Below, one piece after another: positions 1 through 5,814 of a stretch of 6,745 bases of DNA. The notes below the pieces were generated by a model that was given only the letters and a program-made list of their open reading frames with translations, made no database searches and was not told the origin of the DNA. The position numbers and the translations under genes were made by a program. This stretch comes from Thiotrichaceae bacterium (lineage in GTDB: Bacteria > Pseudomonadota > Gammaproteobacteria > Thiotrichales > Thiotrichaceae), in contig JALVEA010000469.1 of the NCBI GenBank assembly GCA_027008665.1, positions 1 to 6,745 on the forward strand, written 5' to 3'. The stretch's first letter is position 1. Every line of letters begins with the position of its first letter.

Positions 1-153
1 AAAAAAGTGATAGAGAGTGTAAGGGATAGCAAAAAATGCACCTTTGAAGAAGCTTTGCAGGCGGTAAACTATGTCAATATTTGGCAGAAAGCCAATGAAT
101 GTTTAATCGCCGCACAAGAAACCTTAAAAAGAACTCAATTGCAATCTGGATAA
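1..153 (+). CDS. 3' end of an unidentified gene, possibly exonuclease VII small subunit
   Basis: An open frame enters from the left edge and ends at TAA 151-153, giving the last 50 residues of a protein. The visible part is predicted to be helical and charged: a segment around KVIESVRDS, a turn, then CTFEEALQAV followed by a second helix ending ECLIAAQETLKRTQ. This spacing resembles the C-terminal helical hairpin of XseB, the small subunit of exonuclease VII, where 'LEEAL' is followed by a helix with a Cys/Leu pattern. The match is weak: the usual Gly and Tyr-Glu residues are absent and one extra residue is needed. I therefore treat XseB only as a possibility. The start codon and most of the gene lie outside the window. 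The group II intron remnant begins about 50 bases after the stop. Confidence 0.5.
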   Translation, partial: KKVIESVRDSKKCTFEEALQAVNYVNIWQKANECLIAAQETLKRTQLQSG

Positions 154-203
154 ACTTTGTAAAGACATTGTAGCTTAAGAGGTTGGAGTCCAAGCTTTAG
201 CTT

Positions 204-850
204 GTGCGAGTGATAAAACTTCTATTGTGCATGGGTATGGGGTTTTTACACTTCTGCTTAGCCAATGGGAATTTGGTAACAAGAAAAACTCCATCGGACG
301 AATAAAAACATTAATCACTAAAACGGCGATGCGCGGATAGATTAGTGTCGAAATATAAAGCTGAGTCTCAGGGGGAGTGAGCCAAGGATTACGAAACCCA
401 CAGGTTCGAGAGATACAGTAAATGATGGGGCAGTGCAGTGACAGTTCACGTTCTTATCTGGGGAGATCCGCTTAACAGGCAGTCGGTTAAATCGCACTTA
501 GACATGGCGTAATAATTCTCTTGGCTCGTTGGAATCCATCGACCAAATGAGAGCGAAGCAGATGGAAAATCGATTTGCGGTTGGGTTAGCAATAACCTGA
601 TTGATTAAGCAGAACAAAGGATCGGCAGGTATTGATGGAATTATTTTGGGTGACTATTTGCCGTGGGCGACAGCTCACTGGCAAAATATCAGACGGGGAC
701 TATTAGAGGGTAACTATTGTCCTCTTCCCGTCCAACGTGTAGAAATACCCAAACCCAACGGAGATGTTCGTTTATTAGGTATTCCTAGCGTTAATGATCG
801 CGTTATCCAACAGGCGATTACCCAAATCCTGCAACCCTTGATTGAACTAT
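204..850 (+). mobile_element. Group II intron remnant, 5' part only
   Basis: The segment starts with GTGCGAG at 204-210, matching the GUGYG 5' end of bacterial group II introns. A structured non-coding stretch of about 340 bases follows, then a fragment of an intron-encoded reverse transcriptase. A candidate EBS1, AAGCTG at 358-363, can pair (one G-U) with the six bases just upstream of the proposed intron start, TAGCTT 198-203. A small hairpin, CAAGC-TTTA-GCTTG at 191-204, abuts the 5' boundary. About 340 bases before the protein start is short for complete domains I-III of a IIB intron, so there may be internal loss or the class may be compact. Homology ends near 846-850. Most of the RT, the maturase domain, domains V/VI and the 3' end are missing, so the element cannot splice or move. 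The exact right boundary and class are uncertain. Confidence 0.75.
547..850 (+). pseudogene. Broken group II intron reverse transcriptase/maturase (N-terminal fragment)
   Basis: From ATG 547 the frame reads MRAKQMENRFAVGL, a typical maturase-type start, then stops at TGA 598. In a shifted frame from base 588 the sequence reads SNNLID, which looks like the expected continuation, so a one-base loss near 585-588 is likely. Matching sequence resumes in the first frame at about 607 with KQNKGSAGIDG, the conserved 'NKGxxGxDG' block, suggesting loss of about 20 codons. It continues through VEIPKPNGDVRLLGIP and NDRVIQQAITQIL, the RT0-RT1 region of intron-encoded LtrA-type proteins, until about QPLIE. 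The frame then runs through unrelated codons to TAA 880-882 and overlaps the 3' end of the convergent membrane-protein gene by 20 bases. The YADD catalytic motif, maturase domain X and any endonuclease domain are absent. Intact relatives have about 400-600 residues, so no activity is expected. Confidence 0.85.
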
Positions 851-862
851 TTGACTATCTGT

Positions 863-1792
863 TTATTTATCTTGAATTTTAACGGGCAATAGCCAACCGA
901 TTAATCCACCTAGAATTGAACTCAATAGCATAAATAAATGCACATTGATAGCGGCTTTTGTTGCTGTATTGGCATCAATCACGGCTAATAATGGCGCAAC
1001 CATCCCCGCTTCATAGGTTCCTACACCTGCTGGAGCATGAAAAGGAAGCACGCTACTTAATTCACCGGCAATCACAGAGCTAAACAAATAGGCGCAATCA
1101 ATATTTAAAAACTGAGCCAGTAACCATGCCAGTACCATTAGTTTAATACTCCAATTCAGTCCTGTAAGTAGCCAGTTATGCCAAAATTTAACGCTATTTT
1201 GAGGTAATCCATCCAGTATTTTTAGTATAAAAGGCTGTGTAATGGTTTTGCGAATACGGTTTTTTAGCGCATAAAAAAGATAGGGGGATAATAGCCATAG
1301 TAAAACAAGGGGAAAATAGATAAAGGAGTGATCAGTAGCCCCTTTCGTTACCCATGCAATCAAACCAATCGATAGGAGCATATGTAAATCTAAGAGGCGA
1401 AACCACAGCAAAGCGGGGATTGAGTGAATATAATCAACCAAAAAATAGCGTTTCATTAACACAGGGAAACTAATTTCACCGCTACGTGCAGGTAATAGAT
1501 TATTGAGAATATTATGCAATAACATTAAGCGCAAAGCAGCTATCCAATGCCCTTTAGTGTGCGGTAAAAAATAAGCATACAAACGCCAAGTGCGTATTTG
1601 ATAACTAAGGAGAAAAAATAAAATAGCGGCAAAAACCGATAAACTATTCAACTTTTTCCACGGAGCAAGCAAAGCCCCCCAGCCCCAATAGACTTCAACA
1701 CCAATAACAAAGGCAACAAAGAACAACCAGACAAAGCTATTTTTTAAAGTAAACAACAATTTTAGCGCCTTAACATCGCAATCCATCGCCAT
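863..1792 (-). CDS. YbhN/MprF-type integral membrane protein (lysylphosphatidylglycerol synthase TM-region family)
   Basis: The product has up to 309 residues, mostly hydrophobic, with about seven to eight predicted membrane segments (roughly 18-37, 51-67, 128-150, 157-177, 210-227, 236-252, 284-304). Two family hallmarks are present: NNLLPARSGE at 97-106, the conserved 'N-x-LLPxRxGE' motif, and ELSSVLPFHAPAGVGTYE at 244-261, the 'P-x-G-x-G-x-x-E' motif. Family members (PF03706: YbhN, AglD, the membrane half of MprF) act at the inner membrane in lipid or glycoconjugate handling. There is no catalytic lysyltransferase domain, so no lysyl-lipid synthesis is implied. The start is uncertain. ATG 1792 or 1786 lies inside the upstream gene and lacks a clear ribosome site. 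TTG 1759 has AAGG eight bases upstream and lies two bases after the upstream stop, which would give 298 residues. The dead intron lies directly beyond the 3' end. Confidence 0.82.
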   Translation of the reverse strand: MAMDCDVKALKLLFTLKNSFVWLFFVAFVIGVEVYWGWGALLAPWKKLNSLSVFAAILFFLLSYQIRTWRLYAYFLPHTKGHWIAALRLMLLHNILNNLLPARSGEISFPVLMKRYFLVDYIHSIPALLWFRLLDLHMLLSIGLIAWVTKGATDHSFIYFPLVLLWLLSPYLFYALKNRIRKTITQPFILKILDGLPQNSVKFWHNWLLTGLNWSIKLMVLAWLLAQFLNIDCAYLFSSVIAGELSSVLPFHAPAGVGTYEAGMVAPLLAVIDANTATKAAINVHLFMLLSSILGGLIGWLLPVKIQDK

Positions 1793-1986
1793 ATATTAAG
1801 TATATTGGCTAAAGATGCCGCTACATAAGTTAAAGCGGTGGCTTTAAGAATTTGCTCTACTGCCACATAATCCTGTGGTTGAATATGAGGCTGTTTTTTA
1901 GCATAACGCCTAAAAGTATAACGCGCCCACCATTGCGGATCGAAAAGAAGAGCAATAAATAAAATAATAAGGAGGAGAATAGGCAT
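1762..1986 (-). pseudogene. Internally deleted zinc metallopeptidase (YugP/PF04298 type), ends joined in frame
   Basis: This 74-residue open frame looks like the two ends of a membrane zinc metallopeptidase of about 225 residues joined together. Residues 1-30 are a membrane anchor followed by DPQWWARYTFRRYAK, like the N-terminus of the family. Residues 46-74, ILKATALTYVAASL then NIWRWIAMLRR, match the conserved C-terminal end seen in gammaproteobacterial members. Everything between is gone, including the HExxH zinc site and the central membrane segments: roughly 150 codons lost around residues 34-40. The frame is intact, so a short two-helix membrane peptide could still be made, but it cannot be a peptidase. 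The ATG at 1986 has no strong ribosome site (TGAGCAC upstream). It ends inside, or two bases before, the next membrane-protein gene, which suggests coupled translation. The family match is from memory of the motifs, not a search. Confidence 0.72.
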
Positions 1987-2104
1987 AAGTGCTCAGTAGT
2001 TTAATTTTTATTAAAGAAATAATACGTTTAATAAAATCCATTCTACTGCTATTTTGCTAAAGATATAATTTTTATTTTTAGGATATGAAATGCAATTGCG
2101 CATC

Positions 2105-2124
2105 CGATTTTTAGTGTAAAATCG
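2105..2124 (-). terminator. Small AT-rich hairpin after the cysteine-rich protein gene
   Basis: A perfect 7-bp stem, CGATTTT/AAAATCG with a 6-base loop, starts four bases after the stop of the minus-strand gene 2129-2413. It lacks a GC-rich stem and has no T-run on the minus strand, so it is at best a weak terminator or a 3'-end stabiliser. Confidence 0.25.
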
Positions 2125-2128
2125 TTAT

Positions 2129-2413
2129 TTAAGAAAAATCTTTCCATGCTGAAAAGACTGAGTATATAAACATTCCCACAATAAGCAGATAAAATATATA
2201 TTGCGCTATATCTCCTAAGGGAATAATCCTATGACTTACAAGCTCTTCCCAATGTTCATCACACCATACCCCAGTTGTCGGTAACCTTGGATGCGCACAC
2301 ATATGCCCAGGCTTTCCACAGATTTCGCAAAAACCACAATAGCCGTTTGGGATTTCCTTCATTTCATCCGCTAGCTTCGGATTAGTTGCTCTTTCTTTGC
2401 AATAGCAGCTCAT
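2129..2413 (-). CDS. Small cysteine/histidine-rich protein with a C-terminal membrane helix, unknown function
   Basis: The product has 94 residues and is not assigned to a named family. Residues 1-61 are soluble and rich in possible metal ligands: C3, C5, C26, C29, C32, C39, C51 and H37, H41, H54, H61. The core reads CEICGKPGHMCAHPR, then WCDEHW at 50-55, an arrangement suggesting a small zinc-binding fold (C-x2-C ... C-x2-H). Residues about 66-88 form one hydrophobic helix, so the protein is probably tail-anchored with the cysteine domain facing the cytoplasm; the topology is inferred. A good ribosome site, AAGGT six bases before ATG, supports the start at 2413. It lies 142 bases after the glycosyltransferase stop and 142 bases before the metallopeptidase remnant, all on the same strand. 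A TTGACA box upstream may give it its own promoter. Confidence 0.75.
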   Translation of the reverse strand: MSCYCKERATNPKLADEMKEIPNGYCGFCEICGKPGHMCAHPRLPTTGVWCDEHWEELVSHRIIPLGDIAQYIFYLLIVGMFIYSVFSAWKDFS

Positions 2414-2492
2414 AATTTTACCTTGTCCCCATCCATGCTAAATTCTCAATTCATTCATTTTTTATAGAATCCATTAGATTTCATCTCTTTTG

Positions 2493-2536
2493 TGGTGACG
2501 TAATGACACCATGTTTTATTTGTGAACGATTGTCAA
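2493..2536 (-). promoter_or_regulatory. Possible promoter with an operator-like dyad upstream of the cysteine-rich protein gene
   Basis: On the minus strand a perfect TTGACA lies at 2536-2531. Seventeen bases on is CATGGT (2513-2508), a poor -10. Overlapping that -10 is the spaced dyad TGGTGTCATTACGTCACCA (2511-2493), symmetric at TGGTG/CACCA and at alternating inner positions. It could be a repressor site or only a small hairpin. A start here would leave a leader of about 90 bases. Confidence 0.3.
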
Positions 2537-2555
2537 ATATTGGGAATATTTTGAA

Positions 2556-3560
2556 TCAGCAAGACGGTTGATTCCATACTCTATCTTGATCCTTTTCTTT
2601 TATGGAGGGCTCTTCCTTGCGTATAACATAAGATCGACGCTTGGCTGATTCAAAATAAATCCGACTCAATAGTTCAGCGAGTATTCCTGTTGTTAAAAAC
2701 TGTACTGAAGCAATCATCAAGAGAATTGCTACCAATAAAAGAGGGCGTGAGCCAATATCTTCTCCCATAATAAATTTTTGAATAGCCAACCATGTTAGAG
2801 AGAGCGAACCTAATAGCCCTAATGCTAAACCAATTGAGCCAAAGAAATGCCCTGGGCGGGTACGATAACGCATAAAAAACCAGACAAATAATAAATCCAA
2901 AATCACACGAAAAGTACGTGATATTCCATATTTTGACTCTCCGCTGACACGTTCTTTGTGATTCACTACTCTCTCTCCAATACGTGAGGGAGGCACTGAC
3001 ATCGCAACCCATGCTGGTATAAAACGATGCATTTCACCATAAAGGCGCACATTTTTCATTACAGAGGCTCGATAAACTTTAAGACTGCAACCATAATCAT
3101 GCAGATAAACACCTGTTACTTTTCCAATTAATTTATTGGCAATTTTAGAAGGAATTTTACGCATAATGAGTTTGTCTTTGCGCTTTTTACGCCAACCTTG
3201 CAATAAATCCAATTGACGATCACAAAGTTCTTTTATCATTGCTGGAATATCAGCGGGATCATTTTGTAAATCACCGTCTAGTGTTACTAATAAAGAGCCT
3301 CTAGCCTGATCAATTCCTGCCTGCATTGCTGCTGTTTGACCATAATTACGTTGTAACTCAATCACGCAAAGGGATGCCCCTAATTCAGCTTTGCATTCAC
3401 GCATTTTGTCAACGGTGCAATCACTACTTCCATCATCAACAACAATCAGCTCCCACGGTAATTGATAATCTTTTAAGGCAGCATAAACCGCCTCGATCAT
3501 TGCCCTAACATTCGTTTCTTCATTATAAAATGGCACAATCACGCTAACCGTTTCTTTCAC
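2556..3560 (-). CDS. Family-2 glycosyltransferase with two C-terminal membrane helices (polyprenyl-phosphate type)
   Basis: The product is a 334-residue GT-A glycosyltransferase of the DPM1/ArnC/GtrB group, which transfers a sugar from a nucleotide donor to undecaprenyl phosphate on the cytoplasmic face of the inner membrane. The N-terminus SVIVPFYNEE (6-15) and VVDDGSSD (40-47) form the nucleotide-binding part. LDGDLQNDP (94-102) carries the metal-binding DxD. RVSGESKYG (204-212) matches the family's 'R-x-S-x-Y' acceptor-side motif. Two membrane segments follow at about 238-258 and 273-297, then a basic, charged tail (301-334). The start is GTG at 3560-3558, supported by AAGGTGA four bases upstream. 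Length is normal for the group (about 310-340). The sugar cannot be told from sequence: glucose (GtrB-like) and aminoarabinose precursor (ArnC-like) are both possible, and no arn or gtr partner genes are in view. A TATAAT box lies about 67 bases upstream. Confidence 0.9.
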   Translation of the reverse strand: MKETVSVIVPFYNEETNVRAMIEAVYAALKDYQLPWELIVVDDGSSDCTVDKMRECKAELGASLCVIELQRNYGQTAAMQAGIDQARGSLLVTLDGDLQNDPADIPAMIKELCDRQLDLLQGWRKKRKDKLIMRKIPSKIANKLIGKVTGVYLHDYGCSLKVYRASVMKNVRLYGEMHRFIPAWVAMSVPPSRIGERVVNHKERVSGESKYGISRTFRVILDLLFVWFFMRYRTRPGHFFGSIGLALGLLGSLSLTWLAIQKFIMGEDIGSRPLLLVAILLMIASVQFLTTGILAELLSRIYFESAKRRSYVIRKEEPSIKEKDQDRVWNQPSC

Positions 3561-3626
3561 AAAATCACCTTATTATCCAATAAGTTTCAAACCAATTATT
3601 TAAAATCTACAAACCAAGAAATAGCC

Positions 3627-3655
3627 ATTATAACGCGCATAATTAACACAGATAA
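3627..3655 (-). promoter_or_regulatory. Candidate promoter of the glycosyltransferase gene
   Basis: On the minus strand a perfect TATAAT lies at 3632-3627. Its -35 at 17-base spacing is TTATCT (3655-3650), which matches only three of six consensus positions. Transcription would start near 3620, giving a leader of about 60 bases before the GTG. Confidence 0.4.
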
Positions 3656-3669
3656 AGAAGGTAAATAAA

Positions 3670-3846
3670 GTGATAGAACAGCTTAAAGCTAAAAAACATA
3701 GCTTTTACTATTCAATTTTGAGAAAAATTACTGTATTATTAGAGATAATTAAAATTATCGTTGTAATAAATAATAATAATACTGAATCAAATTATTCATA
3801 TCATTTAACAACGGGTATGAAATCTCGAAAAATTATCAGTAGATAG
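3670..3846 (+). CDS. Possible small ORF, 58 codons, GTG start
   Basis: An open frame runs from GTG 3670 to TAG 3844-3846, with GAAGG eight bases upstream as a ribosome site. The product would begin MIEQLKAKKHSFYYSILRK, contain a hydrophobic stretch (about residues 21-34, ITVLLEIIKIIVVI) and end in a basic tail. It resembles no protein I know. AT-rich DNA can give Ile/Lys/Asn-rich frames of this length by chance, and I see no good promoter in front of it. Its stop lies inside the first arms of the inverted repeats at 3832-3870. It should be kept only if homologues or translation data exist. Confidence 0.2.
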   Translation: MIEQLKAKKHSFYYSILRKITVLLEIIKIIVVINNNNTESNYSYHLTTGMKSRKIISR

Positions 3847-3917
3847 GGCAAAAATATCTTTGCTGATAATGTAATTAAAATAGCAACTATAGGGTGACCT
3901 ATTTATTTTATCAGCAA
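3832..3917 (-). repeat. Three complementary segments able to form alternative hairpins
   Basis: ATTATCAG (3832-3839) pairs with CTGATAAT (3863-3870). Inside this stem AGATA (3841-3845) pairs with TATCT (3855-3859), giving 8 plus 5 bp around a 9-base loop. The middle segment, TTGCTGATAA (3860-3869), is also perfectly complementary to TTATCAGCAA (3908-3917) over 10 bp. The two structures exclude each other. Read on the minus strand, the 3870-3832 hairpin is followed at once by TTTTT, like an intrinsic terminator, and the 3917-3860 pairing would prevent it. This is the layout of an attenuator, but the segments could equally be repeated protein-binding sites. Confidence 0.45.
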
Positions 3918-3932
3918 CATGAATTGAGGCTT

Positions 3933-3961
3933 TTGAGACCCCATGTCTGTCGCCATATTAA
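3933..3961 (+). promoter_or_regulatory. Candidate sigma-70 promoter of the lipoprotein gene
   Basis: TTGAGA (3933-3938, five of six consensus) is followed after 17 bases by TATTAA (3956-3961, four of six). Transcription would start near 3968, leaving a leader of about 56 bases that carries the AGGGG ribosome site at 4013-4017. Confidence 0.45.
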
Positions 3962-4024
3962 ATCAATAGAACCCCTCTATAGCAATTTTACCAATCTATC
4001 TTTTATATATTAAGGGGACATCAA

Positions 4025-4525
4025 ATGAACAAAACACAACTATCAATCGCTTCACTTCTATTCGCAGGGCTATTTGCTACGGGTTGTTCGCAACAGCAAA
4101 TACAAGAGTCTACGCCTGAGCCTACTCCAGCACCTATGCCAGAACCAGAACCAGAACCTGCTCCAGCTCCAACACCTGCTCCTGTTGTTATTATCAAACC
4201 AACACCTGCACCTGCTCCTATTGTCGTAAAACCTGCACCACGCCGTCCTATCAATCCTAATTGCCATCACCACCCTGCTAATGCAATGACGAAATCGATT
4301 CAACATTGTCATAAAAATCCTGCTGGTCAGCATCGTTATGGAAAAAGAGTCGTAAGACCAGCTACTCCTATCGCTAGACCCATAGCAAGACCTGTAGCAA
4401 AACCACAGGTTGATGTACGCGCCTTACAAAGAAAACTTAAAGCAAAAGGCTACTATAGGGGAGCTATTGATGGTGTTGTTGGAAATGAAACTCGTGATGC
4501 TCTAAAACGCTTCCAGAATCGTTAA
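4025..4525 (+). CDS. Lipoprotein with Pro-rich spacer, His/Cys-rich middle and C-terminal peptidoglycan-binding domain
   Basis: The product has 166 residues. Residues 1-20 form a lipoprotein signal ending in the lipobox ATGC, with C21 as the predicted lipidated residue. Residues 31-76 are dominated by (E/A)P and TPAP dipeptides, an extended spacer. Residues 80-106 are rich in His and Cys (C80-HHH, HCH at 94-96, QHRYG), possibly a metal-binding segment. A basic Arg/Pro stretch follows (107-127). Residues about 129-165, VDVRALQRKLKAKGYY then IDGVVGNETRDALKRFQ, match the PG_binding_1 fold (PF01471). The protein is probably held in a membrane by its lipid and reaches the cell wall through the spacer. 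The outer membrane is likely, since there is no Asp at +2 (Ser follows the Cys). ATG 4025 is preceded by AAGGGG at normal spacing, and the gene ends in tandem TAA codons. It stands alone and converges on rfbB. Its biological role is not known to me. Confidence 0.88.
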   Translation: MNKTQLSIASLLFAGLFATGCSQQQIQESTPEPTPAPMPEPEPEPAPAPTPAPVVIIKPTPAPAPIVVKPAPRRPINPNCHHHPANAMTKSIQHCHKNPAGQHRYGKRVVRPATPIARPIARPVAKPQVDVRALQRKLKAKGYYRGAIDGVVGNETRDALKRFQNR

Positions 4526-4537
4526 TAACTCTCTTCT

Positions 4538-4579
4538 ACTGAAATAGAAGTCTAGCTGTATATTTACTTCTATTTCAGT
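4538..4579. terminator. Perfect 14-bp inverted repeat between convergent genes
   Basis: ACTGAAATAGAAGT (4538-4551) and ACTTCTATTTCAGT (4566-4579) are exact reverse complements around a 14-base loop. The repeat starts 12 bases after the lipoprotein stop and lies about 150 bases past the rfbB stop, so it can fold in transcripts from either side. Neither strand has a classical T-run directly after it, so efficiency is unclear. Bidirectional terminator or mRNA 3' stabiliser is the likeliest role. Confidence 0.6.
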
Positions 4580-4677
4580 CATTACAATATTTAAAGTACT
4601 TCAAGTAAATAACGTTATTTCTTATTTTCTTCGAATAAGCGATAGATATTCATTTATTAAATTTCATCTTGATGACT

Positions 4678-4693
4678 AAAAAGCTGAAGCTTT
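4678..4693 (-). terminator. Short T-tailed hairpin after rfbB
   Basis: On the minus strand AAAGC-TTCA-GCTTT followed by two further T residues (4693-4678) forms a 5-bp stem with a 4-base loop running into five T. It sits about 40 bases after the rfbB stop, where an intrinsic terminator would be expected, but the stem is short. Confidence 0.35.
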
Positions 4694-4731
4694 CACTCCT
4701 GTTATCAGAAAATTATTTATCCAAAAAAAAT

Positions 4732-5802
4732 CTAATCTAATAATAATGGCTCCCACCATTTTTGATTATCCATATACCATTGAATTGTTTTAATAATTCC
4801 TGTTTCAAACGTATCTTGAGGTGTAAAACCTAATTCATTTTCTAATTTGCTAGCATCAATAGCATAACGCCAATCATGCCCTGCCCTATCTTCAACATAA
4901 GTAATTAAATCGGCTGATTTTTTACCATTAGCAGGGGCTGCATCAGGGTATTGTTGATGCAATTTCGGATCTTCAGCAAACATACGATCCATTTCACGGC
5001 AAAGTAGCAATATAATATCAATATTAGTCCACTCATTATTACCACCAATATTATAGATCTCTCCCACTTTACCTTTTTCTAAGATCACATCAATGCCTCG
5101 TGCATGGTCATCTACATACAACCAGTCACGAATATTTTTACCTGAACCATAAACAGGTAATGCTTTATTGCGTAAAATATTCGTTAAAAATAAAGGAATT
5201 AATTTTTCAGGGTACTGATAAGGTCCATAATTATTAGAGCAATTGGTCGTGGTTACATTCAAACCAAAGGTATGATGATAAGAGCGCACTAAATGATCAG
5301 AAGATGCTTTACTAGCAGAATATGGCGAGTTTGGCGCGTACACATGCTCCTCTGTAAATGCCTCTTCATCGTCTGCTAACTCACCATACACTTCATCAGT
5401 CGAGACATGATGAAAACGGTGATGGGGTTTAGCTGTTTCTTTATTTTCAATCCAAACCTGACGTGCCGCTTTGAGAAGATTATGTGTCCCGACAATATTG
5501 GTTTCGATAAAAATATCAGGTCCAGAGATTGAACGGTCTACATGGCTTTCGGCAGCGAAATTAACAATCGTATCAATATCATGATCAATTAAAATTTTCT
5601 CGATTAATGCATCATCGACAATACTGCCTTTAATAAAATGAAAGTTAGGATTATCTTTCAGACCATCAAGACTAGGAAGATTACCTGCATAAGTTAATGC
5701 ATCTAATACCACCACTTTATCGTCCAAATGCTCGCGCAACCAATAATACACAAAATTTGCACCAATAAACCCCGCACCACCTGTTACCAATAATTTACGC
5801 AT
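4732..5802 (-). CDS. rfbB: dTDP-glucose 4,6-dehydratase
   Basis: RfbB (RmlB) converts dTDP-glucose to dTDP-4-dehydro-6-deoxyglucose using bound NAD+, the second step of dTDP-L-rhamnose synthesis in the cytoplasm. The 356-residue product has the normal length. It shows the extended-SDR nucleotide site TGGAGFIG (7-14), NFAAESHVDRS (81-91), the catalytic HVSTDEVYG (132-140; T135, D136, E137) and the YSASK pair (Y161, K165), followed by NCSNNYGPYQ(Y)PEKLIP (187-203), a strong signature of this enzyme. All key residues are present. ATG 5802 follows AAGAGA by five bases, and only 12 bases separate it from the rfbD stop, so the two are co-transcribed. It is the last gene of the visible rfbC-rfbD-rfbB run. 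The related epimerases and dehydratases lack this combination of motifs. Confidence 0.97.
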   Translation of the reverse strand: MRKLLVTGGAGFIGANFVYYWLREHLDDKVVVLDALTYAGNLPSLDGLKDNPNFHFIKGSIVDDALIEKILIDHDIDTIVNFAAESHVDRSISGPDIFIETNIVGTHNLLKAARQVWIENKETAKPHHRFHHVSTDEVYGELADDEEAFTEEHVYAPNSPYSASKASSDHLVRSYHHTFGLNVTTTNCSNNYGPYQYPEKLIPLFLTNILRNKALPVYGSGKNIRDWLYVDDHARGIDVILEKGKVGEIYNIGGNNEWTNIDIILLLCREMDRMFAEDPKLHQQYPDAAPANGKKSADLITYVEDRAGHDWRYAIDASKLENELGFTPQDTFETGIIKTIQWYMDNQKWWEPLLLD

Positions 5803-5814
5803 ATATTTCTCTTA

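Larger units (their letters stand above)
3561..4024. other. 464-base intergenic region between divergent genes
   Basis: This very AT-rich stretch separates the minus-strand glycosyltransferase from the plus-strand lipoprotein gene. It holds a candidate promoter for each, a possible 58-codon plus-strand ORF (3670-3846), and a cluster of complementary segments (3832-3917). I see no tRNA, no known riboswitch and no insertion sequence in it. Confidence 0.7.

Noticed and set aside
850..882. C-terminal tail of the intron reverse-transcriptase frame
   Set aside because: Residues after about QPLIE do not match the expected continuation, and the bases overlap the 3' end of the minus-strand gene. This is read-through into unrelated sequence.
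2674..3012. 112-codon minus-strand open frame inside the glycosyltransferase
   Set aside because: It lies wholly within a strongly supported gene in another frame and shows no recognisable motif.
3326..3508. 60-codon plus-strand open frame
   Set aside because: It is antisense to the conserved N-terminal half of the glycosyltransferase, with no ribosome site or family features.
4004..4011. TATATAT just upstream of the lipoprotein ribosome site as a -10 box
   Set aside because: Transcription would start within or next to the ribosome site, and no matching -35 is present.
4110..4250. Repetitive cca/gaa/cct DNA as a possible tandem repeat or CRISPR-like array
   Set aside because: It is codon-level low complexity encoding (E/A)P dipeptides, without spacers or a fixed repeat unit.
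4021..4333. Two minus-strand open frames rich in Gly, or in Arg/Trp/Phe
   Set aside because: Both are antisense products of the repetitive Pro-rich coding region of the lipoprotein gene; the low-complexity codons keep the opposite frames open.
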